Shown here: positions 37,349 to 47,950 of the stretch, piece after piece | Layout of the letters: each line of letters begins with the position of its first letter | How positions within the stretch are numbered: the stretch's first letter is position 1 | Origin: Saccharomycopsis phalli | Taxonomy: Eukaryota; Ascomycota; Saccharomycetes; Ascoideales; Saccharomycopsidaceae | Direction: 5' to 3' | Assembly: GCA_020342235.1 (NCBI GenBank) | Contig: CP073212.1 | Span: 1,426,001 to 1,490,000, forward strand | Length of the DNA stretch: 64,000 nucleotides | Notes under the pieces: generated by a model | The model's database searches: none | Told to the model about the DNA's origin: nothing | Seen by the model: only the letters and a program-made list of their open reading frames with translations | Position numbers and translations under genes: made by a program

Positions 37349-39577
37349 TTATAAACTATTCTTCTTGGTAAATGAATTTCTAAAAATTGTTTTCATGTTT
37401 CGTAAACTTCTTGGACTCTCCATTTTCTCCTGCTTTAAGCTCTCATGCAACCTCTGTGAATTGCCCAACCTCAATTGATTGGATGGAATCGTGGTAAACA
37501 TCTTTGCCCCTGGAGATGTGCCAGTAACAGATTGGTAAGAGTCCTCGACCGAGTCTTTGGCCACAGGATGTAAAATCTCAGGCAGTTCCTCGGGCAGCAT
37601 CTCGGGAAGTTCTTCTGGAAGCTGGCGCTCGACTCGTGGCGACAAGGACAGAACCCCCTTGGCAACAAAATTGTTGGAGTTCAACGTCTCAGTCAGACTA
37701 GACATGTACTCCTTCAAATGGTCATCGTGGAATTTCTTTTCGGCCATATCCTCGCTGATTGTTGCGTCATCCTTGACGCTTTTCCGCCGCTCCATCACTT
37801 CGCGGCGAAGCGGTGTTATCAAGGCATCAACTTCGCCAGGGTGGTATGATTCCAACACCGAAGACTCGGTTACGTCGTCGGGAACAAGGTTCAGAAACCG
37901 TTCACGGTGCCGGACAAAGTGCTGTTCTCTTTCCAGCTCTTCCTTGGATGCTGCTTCTGTGTTCTTGGCCTTGAGCAACTCGTGGAGCATGATATAGTCG
38001 TTGCGCAACTCGTTGATTTCCTTATTTTTCGAGTCGATCAACAGCCGCAACACGTGTGTGTGTTCTTTCAACAGAAGATCAATCAACTGCTTGTTGTGCT
38101 CGTTGTTTTGGGTAATGGCTTCTCTGACTAGGTCTTCGTTTGCGGCGATCTTCATGGCAATATCGTTGTCGATCAACTGGCGGTCGGTTCGGCTTTGGTA
38201 GCGAACGAGCAATTTCCATTTGGTGTCGAGGGACTCGAATTTGAAGTTGAGATCGGCTAGTTTTGCAGTGAGTGTTTCCACCTGGTGCTGAAGTGATTCG
38301 TTTTCAGTTGTCTCCTTTTCCTGGTTTACTTTGTCATTTAGTTTGTCATTCACTTTCGCATGATTTAATTTCTTGTCATTTACTCTCTCATCATTTAATT
38401 TCTTGTCATTTACTCTCTCATCATTTAATTTCTTGTCATTCACTTTCTCATTCACTCCCTCATCATCATTCAATCTTTCGTCATCATTCATTCTCTCATT
38501 CACAGTTTCATTCACTTTCTCATCCACCTTCTCATCCACTCTTTCATTCACAGTCTCATCATTCAATCTCTCATAATCATTCACCCGGTCACTCACTCTA
38601 TCATTCACCCTCCCACCATTGACCTTCTTTACATCCTTCACATTCAATTCATTTCCTTGTACCATGGTCTCCTCTGGAATTTTCTCAATCACATTATCCA
38701 TTTGTACCTGGTACAGAGCCGAATGCCTGCGAACCTGACTGCTGATAACCCGGTCCTGCCACTCTTTAAACGCCTTGAGCTTCATGTCCTGCTTGCTGAG
38801 CTGATCATTCACCCTGTAAATCTCCTGGTTAATCATCCCCAACTTGCTGATCATCTCATGGGTTATGCCCTGCTTGCTGTGCAGCTCAAAAACATCGCTT
38901 CCTGTTGACCGCCGCTTGCTAATGGAAAAAGTCAGGCTGGCAATCGACAGGGAGCTCAAGTTGTGTGCCGAATCATCAGCCACCAACCCATTGGCCGTTG
39001 ATTCATCGGCCACAACTTCGCCCAGAGTGTTATTGGCTGGCACATGTAAACCCTCAAAGTCAAAACGCTCGGACGAGACGGATTTCCGTGGTGAGATTGT
39101 CTTTTTGGGAGAATCAGATGGCCCCGGTGTGTCGCTCTCAGGGACACTGTGAAGTCGACTGGGCTTATTGGTGGTGCCAATTGTACCGGCCTTGACTTGC
39201 CATTGGTTGTCCTTTATTTGCCACTGGTTATCCTGGATTGCTTGCTGGGTTTTGTCTTCTGTTTCCGCTGCGCACGTCGTGTCGTCTATCGTTCCAGCTG
39301 GCTCGTTGTTTCTGTCAGCCGAGACCGGCTCTACATTTTTGACTCGTTTCCTGGAGTCAATACAGTACTTGACCATGAGCGACTCCAAGTTGGTTATCCG
39401 ACGGTCGTAATCATCCTGGATTATCTTGACACGGCTCTCGATGATTCCCTGGATCACGGTGATGTTGATTTGCTCGTCAAAGGTATCAAAGTAGTTGGAG
39501 CTGCTGCTGGACTCTGGCGACCACTTTTGGCACTTGAAGCTGCCCGGGAACTCACTGACTTTGGTTTTACTATACAT
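37349..39577 (-). CDS. coiled-coil protein with an Asn-Asp/Lys-Leu repeat tract, unidentified
   Basis: 742 residues. The N-terminus has a Ser-rich stretch and a short coiled coil (IIESRVKIIQDDYDRRITNL). Residues 80-220 are disordered with SP sites (SPKKTISPRKS). About residues 325-415 form a degenerate repeat of VND/LND/VNE with E, R, K and D (KLNDERVNDKKLNDERVN), encoded by 38330-38600. A long coiled coil follows (about 415-560). The C-terminal third contains a Pro-Glu-Leu repeat (LPEELPEMLPEELPEIL) and a basic end. This architecture resembles spindle-pole or cortical scaffolds, but I recognise no family. Confidence 0.75.
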   Translation of the reverse strand: MYSKTKVSEFPGSFKCQKWSPESSSSSNYFDTFDEQINITVIQGIIESRVKIIQDDYDRRITNLESLMVKYCIDSRKRVKNVEPVSADRNNEPAGTIDDTTCAAETEDKTQQAIQDNQWQIKDNQWQVKAGTIGTTNKPSRLHSVPESDTPGPSDSPKKTISPRKSVSSERFDFEGLHVPANNTLGEVVADESTANGLVADDSAHNLSSLSIASLTFSISKRRSTGSDVFELHSKQGITHEMISKLGMINQEIYRVNDQLSKQDMKLKAFKEWQDRVISSQVRRHSALYQVQMDNVIEKIPEETMVQGNELNVKDVKKVNGGRVNDRVSDRVNDYERLNDETVNERVDEKVDEKVNETVNERMNDDERLNDDEGVNEKVNDKKLNDERVNDKKLNDERVNDKKLNHAKVNDKLNDKVNQEKETTENESLQHQVETLTAKLADLNFKFESLDTKWKLLVRYQSRTDRQLIDNDIAMKIAANEDLVREAITQNNEHNKQLIDLLLKEHTHVLRLLIDSKNKEINELRNDYIMLHELLKAKNTEAASKEELEREQHFVRHRERFLNLVPDDVTESSVLESYHPGEVDALITPLRREVMERRKSVKDDATISEDMAEKKFHDDHLKEYMSSLTETLNSNNFVAKGVLSLSPRVERQLPEELPEMLPEELPEILHPVAKDSVEDSYQSVTGTSPGAKMFTTIPSNQLRLGNSQRLHESLKQEKMESPRSLRNMKTIFRNSFTKKNSL
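38330..38600 (-). repeat. in-frame minisatellite in the coiled-coil gene
   Basis: The plus strand shows TTTAATTTCTTGTCATT and ACTCTCTCATCA units repeated with periods of 15-30 bp, all multiples of three, coding for ERVND/KKLND units. Confidence 0.85.
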
Positions 39578-40899
39578 TTCATCAGCTTGTCATAAAAATT
39601 TGTCGTCAGTTTAAGTTGGATTTTGTCTCATTTTATTGTCTGAGTATCACGCCCCCCTGTATATTAGACGGGACCTGTCGGACTTTTGCAGAATTAGACC
39701 TACACCAACCCCCGGCTAGCCAATCTGAAAAGTGCCCCTGGCCGTCTACTGTGCATTAGCTGGCACACATCTTTGTACAATACTGCACAACTGCAATCGT
39801 TGTATATTACTGAGGAACTACATGTAAATATTGCCGTTTGCTTACGAGAATATGGCTATAAAACAAGGGTGTGAACCGTGGCCAGGCAGCAGCAGAATGT
39901 GCCTTCCCTTGCATATCTCATCTGCAGCAGCATTGCTCACTTGTTCACGACATTACTCAACAAGCTAGAGCTGCTTGGTCAAGGCTGCTGATGAATATTA
40001 GCGTCCAGTGGAGATCTTGTAGATGCACAGATTCTGCCTAGGCCGTCGCCCAGAGCATGTAGCAATGTAGTCTAATGAGAAGCGCAATCTAGACGGTGAG
40101 TATTCTAGGAACTAGTGAATACAGAGTGAGTATCTCGAGTGAATATACAGTAGATATACAGTGTGTCTAGTGTGCCCAGAGTACTGTTGTGCCAGAGTAT
40201 CATTGTGCCAGAGTATCGATATTCCAGAGTATCGTTGTATGCCCTTTTACCTGGAAACACGTGGGAAAACAAGGGTTCTTGCCGATCGGCAGCAGTGTCC
40301 ACACTCTTATTGGCACTGAAACTCTGGTAGGCTATCAATCTGGTTCATTCCTCAGCCATACTGTCCATGTTGCGTCATGCCTGTTCATACCTGTTTCAAA
40401 CGTGCGATTATCGCCGTCGTAAACAATCGATCATATCTGACTCAAACTAGCAATTTCAACTCAAACTGGTAATTCCACCTCAAATTGGCCAGGAGCGGCA
40501 AATCAGGTGGATGGGATATCCCAAATGGCGCCTGAATGGGTATTCCAATCCAAGACATTGGCTTCAAGTGACGATTACTAGGCCATGTGCTCCACTAGAC
40601 GTTGAATTGAGTCAAGGGACATTGCTTTGTGAGGGTTTGGCATTGGGCAGCTTACGGGACTTGGTCTTGAAGAGTGACGTGAAAGTGACTTGAATGGTCT
40701 TGAGTGACGTGAAAGTTACTTGAATGGTCTTGAAGAGTTGGTAGAGTGACGCATGAAAATGTCTTGAAAATGCAACATGTAGGTTCGGTAACTATGATAG
40801 TCGTAGCACTTGATGGTGGTATTAGATTGGAAGCTGGAAGTTGAGAATTGCAATAATAAGAACTCCCAAGAACTTCCAATAAATTAAAAACCCTCACAA
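39578..40899. other. intergenic, no gene seen
   Basis: Includes the promoter of the coiled-coil gene, short repeats near 40170-40230 (CCAGAGTATCGTTG, three variants) and CACGTG at 40258-40263. A GAGTGACGTGAAAGT direct repeat lies near 40672-40712. Confidence 0.55.
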
Positions 40900-41290
40900 G
40901 CACATAATCAATACTATTGTAAATATAGGCAATACTATTGCAAACATAATCAATACTATTGTAAATATAGGCAATACTATTGCAAACATAATCAATACTA
41001 TTGCAAGCATAATCAATACTATTGTAAATATAGGCAATACTATTGCAAACATAATCAATACTATTGCAAACATAGTAAACACTATTGCAAGCATAATCAA
41101 TACTATTGTAAAAATAGACAATAATATTGCAGGCACATTGACAATACTATTCCAAACATTATCAATACTATTTCAAACATCAATACTATTCAAACATTAT
41201 CAATACTATTTCAAACATCAATACTATTCAAACATAATCAATAATATTCCAAATTAGTAAACACTATTACAAACCAGTAAACCATACAGT
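40900..41290. repeat. compound tandem array
   Basis: Units of 18-21 bp (AATACTATTGCAAACATAATC, AATACTATTGTAAATATAGGC) in higher-order alternation of about 40 bp, then shorter AATACTATTTCAAACATC variants. It ends about 95 bp before the stop of the receptor gene. Confidence 0.9.
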
Positions 41291-41381
41291 TAATTAATGA
41301 CACTCTCAATCCAATTCCCATCCATCTATCCATCTATCCATCCTGTCTACACCATCCTCTCCTCACTCTCCTCCCCACCAT

Positions 41382-42989
41382 TCACGGCGGCCCCTGCTTG
41401 AGAAAGTCGATAAAATCCATGTCCTCCTCCGATGTAGGCTTGTGAAACGGATCATGCGACGTCTCTGTCACAGTCGGCACCTCGCGCAACTCATACTCGT
41501 TGGGAAAGACATGCCTCTGTGAGATACTCACACCCGACTTCTTTGCCTTGGCCTGATAAAAGTCAGACGTGGAAATGACGGTCCCAGACCGCTGTTCAGG
41601 CCCGTCGGAAAAAGGGTTGGAGCCACGAAAGTCAGTTTCGTTGAATCCGCCGAGAATCGCGCTAAAGTCGTGGTTGCCCGAGCGCATGACCTCGCTAGGG
41701 TTTTCCGCTGGCGGGGAGAAGTTGTAGGAGGAGTCTGGGATGTAAAACAACGGGAGCCACTGGAGGTACTTGCGCCAAGTTTCGTGGGTGTCGTAGTAGT
41801 CTGCGAAGCGGTCGTTGTCGTAGAGCAAACCGCGGTTTTCGCGGATCCGCTGAGTGACCTTGAGCACGGTGAATTGCCATGGGGTTTCACGAAGCAAAAA
41901 CACCAAGGTGTCGACGGTGCAGTTGAAGGGCTGCATGAAGGCGCTGATGGCGGTGAGCCAGTACACTGGTCCGTGGCGCAACTCCCAGTCATACTGGATG
42001 CACTGGAGCGCGAACGGGGCGAGCCAGAGGAAGATGTATGAGATTGGGTAGATGAAGATGGACTTCATTTGCTTCTCAATCTGGCTACGGCGCGTGTCGA
42101 ACGCGTCGAGTGTGGCCTCATGGAGGGAACGCAGGAGCTTTGAGGGGTCGTCCTGCTTGCACTCTACGTCGGAGGACGCGGTGGAGGACGCAGACGCATG
42201 GCCGACGCGCATGTACTCGCGGAGCAAGTACCAGCAATTTGTAAACAAGTGGCGGTCGAAACTGACGCGCCGGGCGTCGCGGTTATTTAGTTCCTCGTGG
42301 ATGCGGAGGATGCGGTTGAACTGGCGGATCACGTGGAAGTATATGGCGGCATAGATGGCGAGGATGATGACCACGATGATGTAGCGCGGGATCCAGCTGA
42401 GCACCAAGCGGTACCACTTGGGCCGTTCGGGGAGATAGCACCAGCACTTGAGCGGCACGTAGCCCGTTTTCTGCACAAACGCGAGCGACGCAAGCACAAT
42501 TGGGGCCACAAACCCGACAAGGAGCACGATCCGGCGGTACGGGAAGAGGCCGCCCTCGATCTTGTCGCCGTTCTTGTACTTCTTGTTTGGCCGGAATATA
42601 AGCAACGCCGTGTGGATCGCAAACGAGAAGATCGCCAAGTCCGCGCCCTCGATCGCCATGGCAGTGAAAAACCCAACAATGTCGCAGAAGTTGGAGTTGT
42701 AGTACGCGGTCTTGACCAACGCCACGCGCGCAGGGTAGAAGAGGAGCGTCACTGCCTTGAGAAAGTCAAACCCAATCAAAAAGAATATAAGGTGGTGCCG
42801 GAACACCCGCCGCCGCGCGTCGATGGCCGCAAGCATGTAGAACCCCACAAGCCCGGCAAATATCAGCGTCACCGACGACGAGATCGCAGCGTACCGGAGC
42901 GTCTGGCTCTGCGCCTCGCTGAGCCGGTCGAGCGACGACGGCTGTGCGTCTGCGTCTCTCACAAACACGTACACTGGGGTCGACTCCAT
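41382..42989 (-). CDS. Git3/Gpr1-type G-protein-coupled receptor
   Basis: 535 residues from the ATG at 42989 (the frame extends upstream without another ATG). Seven hydrophobic spans: AAISSSVTLIFAGLVGFYML, LIFFLIGFDFLKAVTLLFY, a third with FFTAMAIEGADLAIF, RIVLLVGFVAPIVLASLAFV, RYIIVVIILAIYAAIYF, then KSIFIYPISYIFLWLAPFAL and VYWLTAISAFMQPFNCTVDT. The sixth span is preceded by RRSQIEKQM, the start of the Git3 C-terminal domain found in fungal glucose and amino-acid sensing receptors that act through Gpa2 and cAMP. The third loop is only about 100 residues, much shorter than in yeast Gpr1. The ligand is unknown. Confidence 0.82.
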   Translation of the reverse strand: MESTPVYVFVRDADAQPSSLDRLSEAQSQTLRYAAISSSVTLIFAGLVGFYMLAAIDARRRVFRHHLIFFLIGFDFLKAVTLLFYPARVALVKTAYYNSNFCDIVGFFTAMAIEGADLAIFSFAIHTALLIFRPNKKYKNGDKIEGGLFPYRRIVLLVGFVAPIVLASLAFVQKTGYVPLKCWCYLPERPKWYRLVLSWIPRYIIVVIILAIYAAIYFHVIRQFNRILRIHEELNNRDARRVSFDRHLFTNCWYLLREYMRVGHASASSTASSDVECKQDDPSKLLRSLHEATLDAFDTRRSQIEKQMKSIFIYPISYIFLWLAPFALQCIQYDWELRHGPVYWLTAISAFMQPFNCTVDTLVFLLRETPWQFTVLKVTQRIRENRGLLYDNDRFADYYDTHETWRKYLQWLPLFYIPDSSYNFSPPAENPSEVMRSGNHDFSAILGGFNETDFRGSNPFSDGPEQRSGTVISTSDFYQAKAKKSGVSISQRHVFPNEYELREVPTVTETSHDPFHKPTSEEDMDFIDFLKQGPP

Positions 42990-43374
42990 GGTAGTGCTGG
43001 GCAGAGGCGGTGAAAATCGAGTAAGCAGGGGTACCCTGTCTACATGTGATGCCGATACTGTCAAGGCAGGACGGCGTGCCGGTACATGGGTGAGGCTGTT
43101 TGAGTGGGTAATTGGCGGATGCCAACATCCTGTGTTTTTTATTGCTGTTGCTGTTGGTTGATGGCATTGGTTGTTGGACTATGGCAAGTTTCTGTTGGAC
43201 TATGGCATTGGCTGTCAGTCGATGGCAATAGACTGCCAATTGGCTGGAAATGGGTGTCTGATATCGCGGAACCAGAGTGTAGGTGTGCCTTGAATGGTAT
43301 TTACAAGTGCAAGACTGGCAATAGCACGTATTACATGGCATTGGACTGAGTGCAACTCATATAGCACATATTAC

Positions 43375-43545
43375 ATGGAATATAGCCATGCAGAAATGGA
43401 ATGTAGCTATGCAGAAATGGAAGCTATACAGAAATGGAAAGTAACTATGCAAAATGGAAGCTATACAGAAATGGAATGTAACTATGCAAAATGGAAGCTA
43501 TACAGAAATGGGATAGTTTCGCAGAAATGATACAACTATACAAAA
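43375..43545. repeat. tandem repeat of ATGCAGAAATGGA-type units
   Basis: Units ATGCAGAAATGGAATGTA and ATGCAAAATGGAAGCTATAC alternate, about seven in all. Confidence 0.85.
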
Positions 43546-43689
43546 TGGAGTTTAATAAAGTCTCGTTGCCGTGATGTTCAGAGCAGCTACAACTGAAGCA
43601 GTGGCCATGGACGGTTTAAATGTAATGCCATTGGTTGGTCCGCTATGTAGCCAATGAAATGGATGGGTAATAGCCATGACAATAGGGAT

Positions 43690-43795
43690 AGACAATAGAG
43701 ATAGGCAATGGAGAATATAATAGAGAATACAATGGAGAATACAATGGAGAATACAATGGAGAATACAATGGAGAATACAATGGAGAATAGGCAAT
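43690..43795. repeat. 12-bp tandem repeat
   Basis: GAGAATACAATG repeated six times with a few variants. Confidence 0.9.
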
Positions 43796-44778
43796 AACCG
43801 GAAAGTCGATGATGAAATGGACAAAAAAACAAATAAACAATGAAAAGTCGGAAATTAAAATCCATGAATGAAATGGCCTGAAAATAGGATAGAAATGGGA
43901 TAGAAATGGCATGAAAAATGTACAATGAAAATGTACATCAAAATGCACCTTGAAAAATTACTATGAAAAATACACTCCTCAATCGGTAAAACGGAAAGCC
44001 TGTACAGCAACAGTCTAGTAGTCTCGTAAAACTCATGAAAGTTATCCAGTAATGTAATAATATCCTTGAAACAGTTACTTGAAACAATCACTTGAAACAG
44101 TCACCTGGCAGTCACTTGACACATTACTTGACACAATTACGTAAAACAAACCACTTACAACACTGACCAACATAACACTAACCAACGTAAAAAATTCACT
44201 CGCTATCAGCACATCGCTTCCCTTCACGACACATCTTTGACTGGTCTAATCGCCCATCCTATTCTCCACCACATTCAAACCTACAATACGTAGCACTACC
44301 ATATTCATCCACCAAGCAAATGACCGTATTCCAGTAAATAATGGCCAACTTGAATTTTCAATATTTAGCGACCCAGGTCCCAATTGCTACATTACAATAT
44401 TCATGTTCAACACGACTTTATCTTCTCTATATCCATCTTCTACACCCTCTAGATTGCCTGCACATCCTGTATTCATATCCAACTGCCCTGACTGATCACG
44501 GATATTCGGTTACATCTGCATATTCACATTGCTGCCATGCCATTAGCCAGTCATGTCCACCAATACTCGTCACCATCTCACAAAAAAGGCCTCCATATAG
44601 TTTCCATATTTTATTTCCCTCCTCTTCTCCCTCCTCTCCTCCATCATTCCTCTCTCTCTCCCTCCTCTCCCTCCCTCCTCTCCATCTTCGTACGACCCTG
44701 GGCCATTGGCTTACGCGACATCGCATATATAGCCTACCTCCAACGTATAAGTAACCTCCTTGGAAATCGCAATCCAAA

Positions 44779-46362
44779 ATGCCCCTCACCATCGACCAAG
44801 TGAAGCAGCACCTGACCAAGGACGACTGCTGGATCATCATCCACGGCAAAGTCTACGACGTCACTCGGTTTTTGGGCCAGCATCCTGGCGGTGCCAAGAT
44901 CATCCTAAAGTTGGCCGGGAAAGATGCAACTGCCCAGTTTGACAAGTTCCATGCCTTGGATATCTTGCAAAGCTACATCTACGACAAGAAAATCGACGAG
45001 GTCGGTAGCTTGGACGACGCAGCAGCATCTGCAGCTGCTGCGGCAGCAAGCCAAGTCGCCAAGAAAGAGGCCGAGGAAGAGGAGTCGGTCATCAACAAGT
45101 ACGAGCCCGAGCGGCTCGAGGCACTCAAGAACAAGCCTCCGTTGAACGAGGTCATGAACTTGTACGACTTTGAGTACATTGCCAACAAGACCCTCGAGCC
45201 GATTGCCAGAAACTACTACAGCTCGGGAGTCGACGACGAGGTCACATGCCACGAGAACCACTTTGCCTATACTCGGGTGTACTTCAACCCTCGGGTGCTA
45301 CGTGACGTCACCGAGTGCGACATCTCGACCACGCTTCTTGGGTCGCCAAGCTCGGCTCCGTTTTACGTGTCGTCGACAGCAATGCAAAAGTACGCCCATC
45401 CCGAAGGGGAGAAGGTGTTTGCCCGCGGGTGTATCAAGGAGAAGATCATCCAGATGATCCCGTGCCTTCTGTCCTTCCCCTATGAAGAAATCACCCACGA
45501 GATCCCCAAGGGCACGCCCTTTTGGTACCAGTTGTATCCGTCGCAGCACGACCAGTTGAACGCCGACATCATCCGAAAGGTCGAGGCCTCGGGCTGCAAG
45601 GGCTTGTTTGTCACCGTCGATAACGTCTACGGCGGAAACCGTGAGAAGGACCGCAGAACCAAGGCCGTGGTCAACAGACTTGTCCAGGAGGAGCGCCAGA
45701 AACACACCTTGAACGAGAACAGCTTGAAATCGTTGATCCTTATTGCCCACGACGACACAAGCTACAAGGAGGGAAGCGAAGGCAGCGAGTCGCTTGGCCG
45801 GAGGGCTGTTACCTGGCTCACCTGGGACAAGATGCGCGAGTACAAGAAGGTCAGTAAGATGCCATTTATCATCAAGGGCGTACAGTGCATGGCTGACGTC
45901 GAGCTAGCCATTAAAAACGGCATGGATGGCGTGGTGCTTTCAAACCATGGTGGAAGACAGGCCGACTACTCCAAGGCCCCATTGGAGCTTCTTGCCGACG
46001 CACACAAGCTAGGGTACCACGAGAAGATCAACATCTTTGTCGACGGGGGAATCCGTCGTGGTACCGACGTCATCAAGGCCTTGTGTCTTGGCGCCAAGGG
46101 AGTGGGATTGGGACGTGGTCTTTTGTACCCAGTGGCCACCTATGGTGAAGCCGGGCTTGTCCATGCCATTCGCATGCTCAAGGAGGAGATTATTGCCACG
46201 ATGCGGAACATTGGCGTGACAAAACTCAGCGAGTTGGATGCTTCCTACGTGGACTTGGAGAATATCAAGTGTCGTGGGTTGAACGAGGGTAATGACAAGG
46301 ACTTGTATCACCGTGCAACACTCCCGTTGTTGTTTCCGGGATTTGGTCAGATTAAGTTGTAA
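44779..46362 (+). CDS. CYB2: L-lactate dehydrogenase (cytochrome b2-type), no presequence visible
   Basis: 527 residues. Oxidises L-lactate to pyruvate and passes electrons through heme b2 to cytochrome c. The N-terminal cytochrome b5 domain has heme ligands in FLGQHPGGAKI and FDKFHALDIL. The FMN-binding alpha-hydroxyacid oxidase domain has YYSSGVDDE, QLYPSQHDQ, the catalytic His-Arg block SNHGGRQADYSKAP and the FMN phosphate loop DGGIRRGTDVIKALCLGAKG. Yeast Cyb2 carries an 80-residue bipartite presequence for the intermembrane space. Here the protein starts at the b5 domain (MPLTIDQVKQH) and an in-frame TAA lies at 44752-44754, so no presequence is encoded contiguously. An upstream mini-exon or a different location are the alternatives. 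Confidence 0.92.
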   Translation: MPLTIDQVKQHLTKDDCWIIIHGKVYDVTRFLGQHPGGAKIILKLAGKDATAQFDKFHALDILQSYIYDKKIDEVGSLDDAAASAAAAAASQVAKKEAEEEESVINKYEPERLEALKNKPPLNEVMNLYDFEYIANKTLEPIARNYYSSGVDDEVTCHENHFAYTRVYFNPRVLRDVTECDISTTLLGSPSSAPFYVSSTAMQKYAHPEGEKVFARGCIKEKIIQMIPCLLSFPYEEITHEIPKGTPFWYQLYPSQHDQLNADIIRKVEASGCKGLFVTVDNVYGGNREKDRRTKAVVNRLVQEERQKHTLNENSLKSLILIAHDDTSYKEGSEGSESLGRRAVTWLTWDKMREYKKVSKMPFIIKGVQCMADVELAIKNGMDGVVLSNHGGRQADYSKAPLELLADAHKLGYHEKINIFVDGGIRRGTDVIKALCLGAKGVGLGRGLLYPVATYGEAGLVHAIRMLKEEIIATMRNIGVTKLSELDASYVDLENIKCRGLNEGNDKDLYHRATLPLLFPGFGQIKL

Positions 46363-47950
46363 AATGGAATAGGTACTGTCAAAATTGTAGGCTGTGGCAC
46401 ATCCCACCAAGGCATGTAGGAGCGTATGCTGTCATGTATGGCTTTTATGATGAGTCTAATGTTAGGTTGCAGAGGCTGACTTTCAACATGTTCAAATTCC
46501 AATGCTGAGCTATGTAGCTAGGAATTGATAATTTCTCGAGTTTTTTGGCAATCCATTGGAAGCCAATTGTAGAAACTTGTCTGGCAAGGCTGGTCTGGTG
46601 GTATCATTTACGATGCACGATACAATGTCCAACATGACTTTAATGCTGGTGATTATTCAGTCAATGGTACTACAATCTTGGTTATATGTAATATATTTAT
46701 CAGAGCCACATGTGTATGTTCGGATAAATCTCCACCAGGATGTGACAAGTCCAGTAATGTGACAATGACATTTCAAAGAGCCAGTAATGACGATCTGGCG
46801 AGTTGGGCAAGAAATTTCACGAGACTGTTGATGTGAGAGTATTATGTGAGACTATTATGTGAGAGAATTATGTGAGAGTATTATGTGAGAGTATATTGTG
46901 TGGGAATATTGAGAGAGTATATAATGCTATGACAACAAAGTGAGTACATGTCAAATACATGACGTAGAATGCCCTAGACAAAATGAGAGAAGACGCAGTA
47001 GGAGTGATTATAAATTTCCAGAAACCGAGTACAAGGCTGATTGAGTGAAATATTGACAAGACTGATTGAGTGAAATATTGTTCAGGCTAGAGAAGAAATA
47101 GCAAGAAGCCCAGGATGGAAGACGCCAGGATTAGACTTGTACAGGTGGGATTGGGCTAAAGAAGAGCTAGAACAACGTAAAAATTCTTCTGGCAAAAGTC
47201 CAGGCTGGTGAATAAAGAACGACGCGGATTTCATTGCTCAACCGGAGGTGTACGAATGGCATTGCAAGGTTGGAGGAGATTTTCAAAGAGGGTCTGAAAA
47301 ATTCAGCCGCGGCACGGAGACATAAAAGGGCAAGAGGAAATTTTGTTGGGGTATTACAAGGATTATAGATGGGGCTGAAGGGCTGAAGGAGTGAATAAAT
47401 TGGGGGAATAGGAGAAATGGAAAAATGGGAGAGAGAAATGGGAGACTGGGAGAAATGGGAGACAAAGAGCAATGGGACAAGTACCTTGAGTCAATTTCCA
47501 CCTTGACATGACAGCACATCCGATGGAGCACGGCAGTCGGGATGAGACTGTGAGTACTTGTAACATTTGCTGGAGCTTGGCAAATGAACCGATGAAGTAT
47601 GCAGGCAACAACGGTGGTGCCTAGACGACAAGAGGCGATATGTTTCGGCTGGATATTTATGACACGAGGAGGAATGTAATCATGTAACTTGATTTGTAGC
47701 GAGCGCATGTGGGTGCATGGAGCAGGATAAAAGGGCGAATATAAATGGATAATAAACGGAGGGTATTTAAGCCCGGGGATATTGTAGGATAAAATGTATG
47801 GTTGGAACGTTGGCGCACTACGTGGCCGTGTAGTGTTTCAGATTGGGTTTTTCAGGAAGGAGGTCCATCCGTACCACAGGGATTTTCAAATTTGAACTAC
47901 CCATTGTACAAGTACCATAGACGACTTGCACGGACACTACTACAAGAAAC
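46363..47950. other. 1.6-kb divergent or promoter intergenic region
   Basis: A GTGAGAGTATTAT repeat (46830-46910), purine-rich stretches (47090-47480) and TATA-like sequence near 47740. No gene seen. Confidence 0.55.
46830..46910. repeat. 16-17-bp tandem repeat
   Basis: ATTATGTGAGAGTATT-type units, five copies. Confidence 0.85.

Larger units (their letters stand above)
42990..44778. other. 1.8-kb divergent intergenic region, receptor / CYB2
   Basis: Two minisatellites (43375-43545 and 43690-43795) and a C/T-rich tract near 44620-44690. ATATAT near 44723 is 50 bp before the CYB2 start. Frames of up to 137 codons in the C/T-rich part look like chance. Confidence 0.6.

Noticed and set aside
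44341-44754. A 137-codon frame upstream of CYB2 that might encode a presequence.
   Set aside because: It is in a different frame from CYB2, Pro/Ser/Leu-rich from a C/T tract, and ends before the b5 domain. It cannot be joined without an intron I can support.
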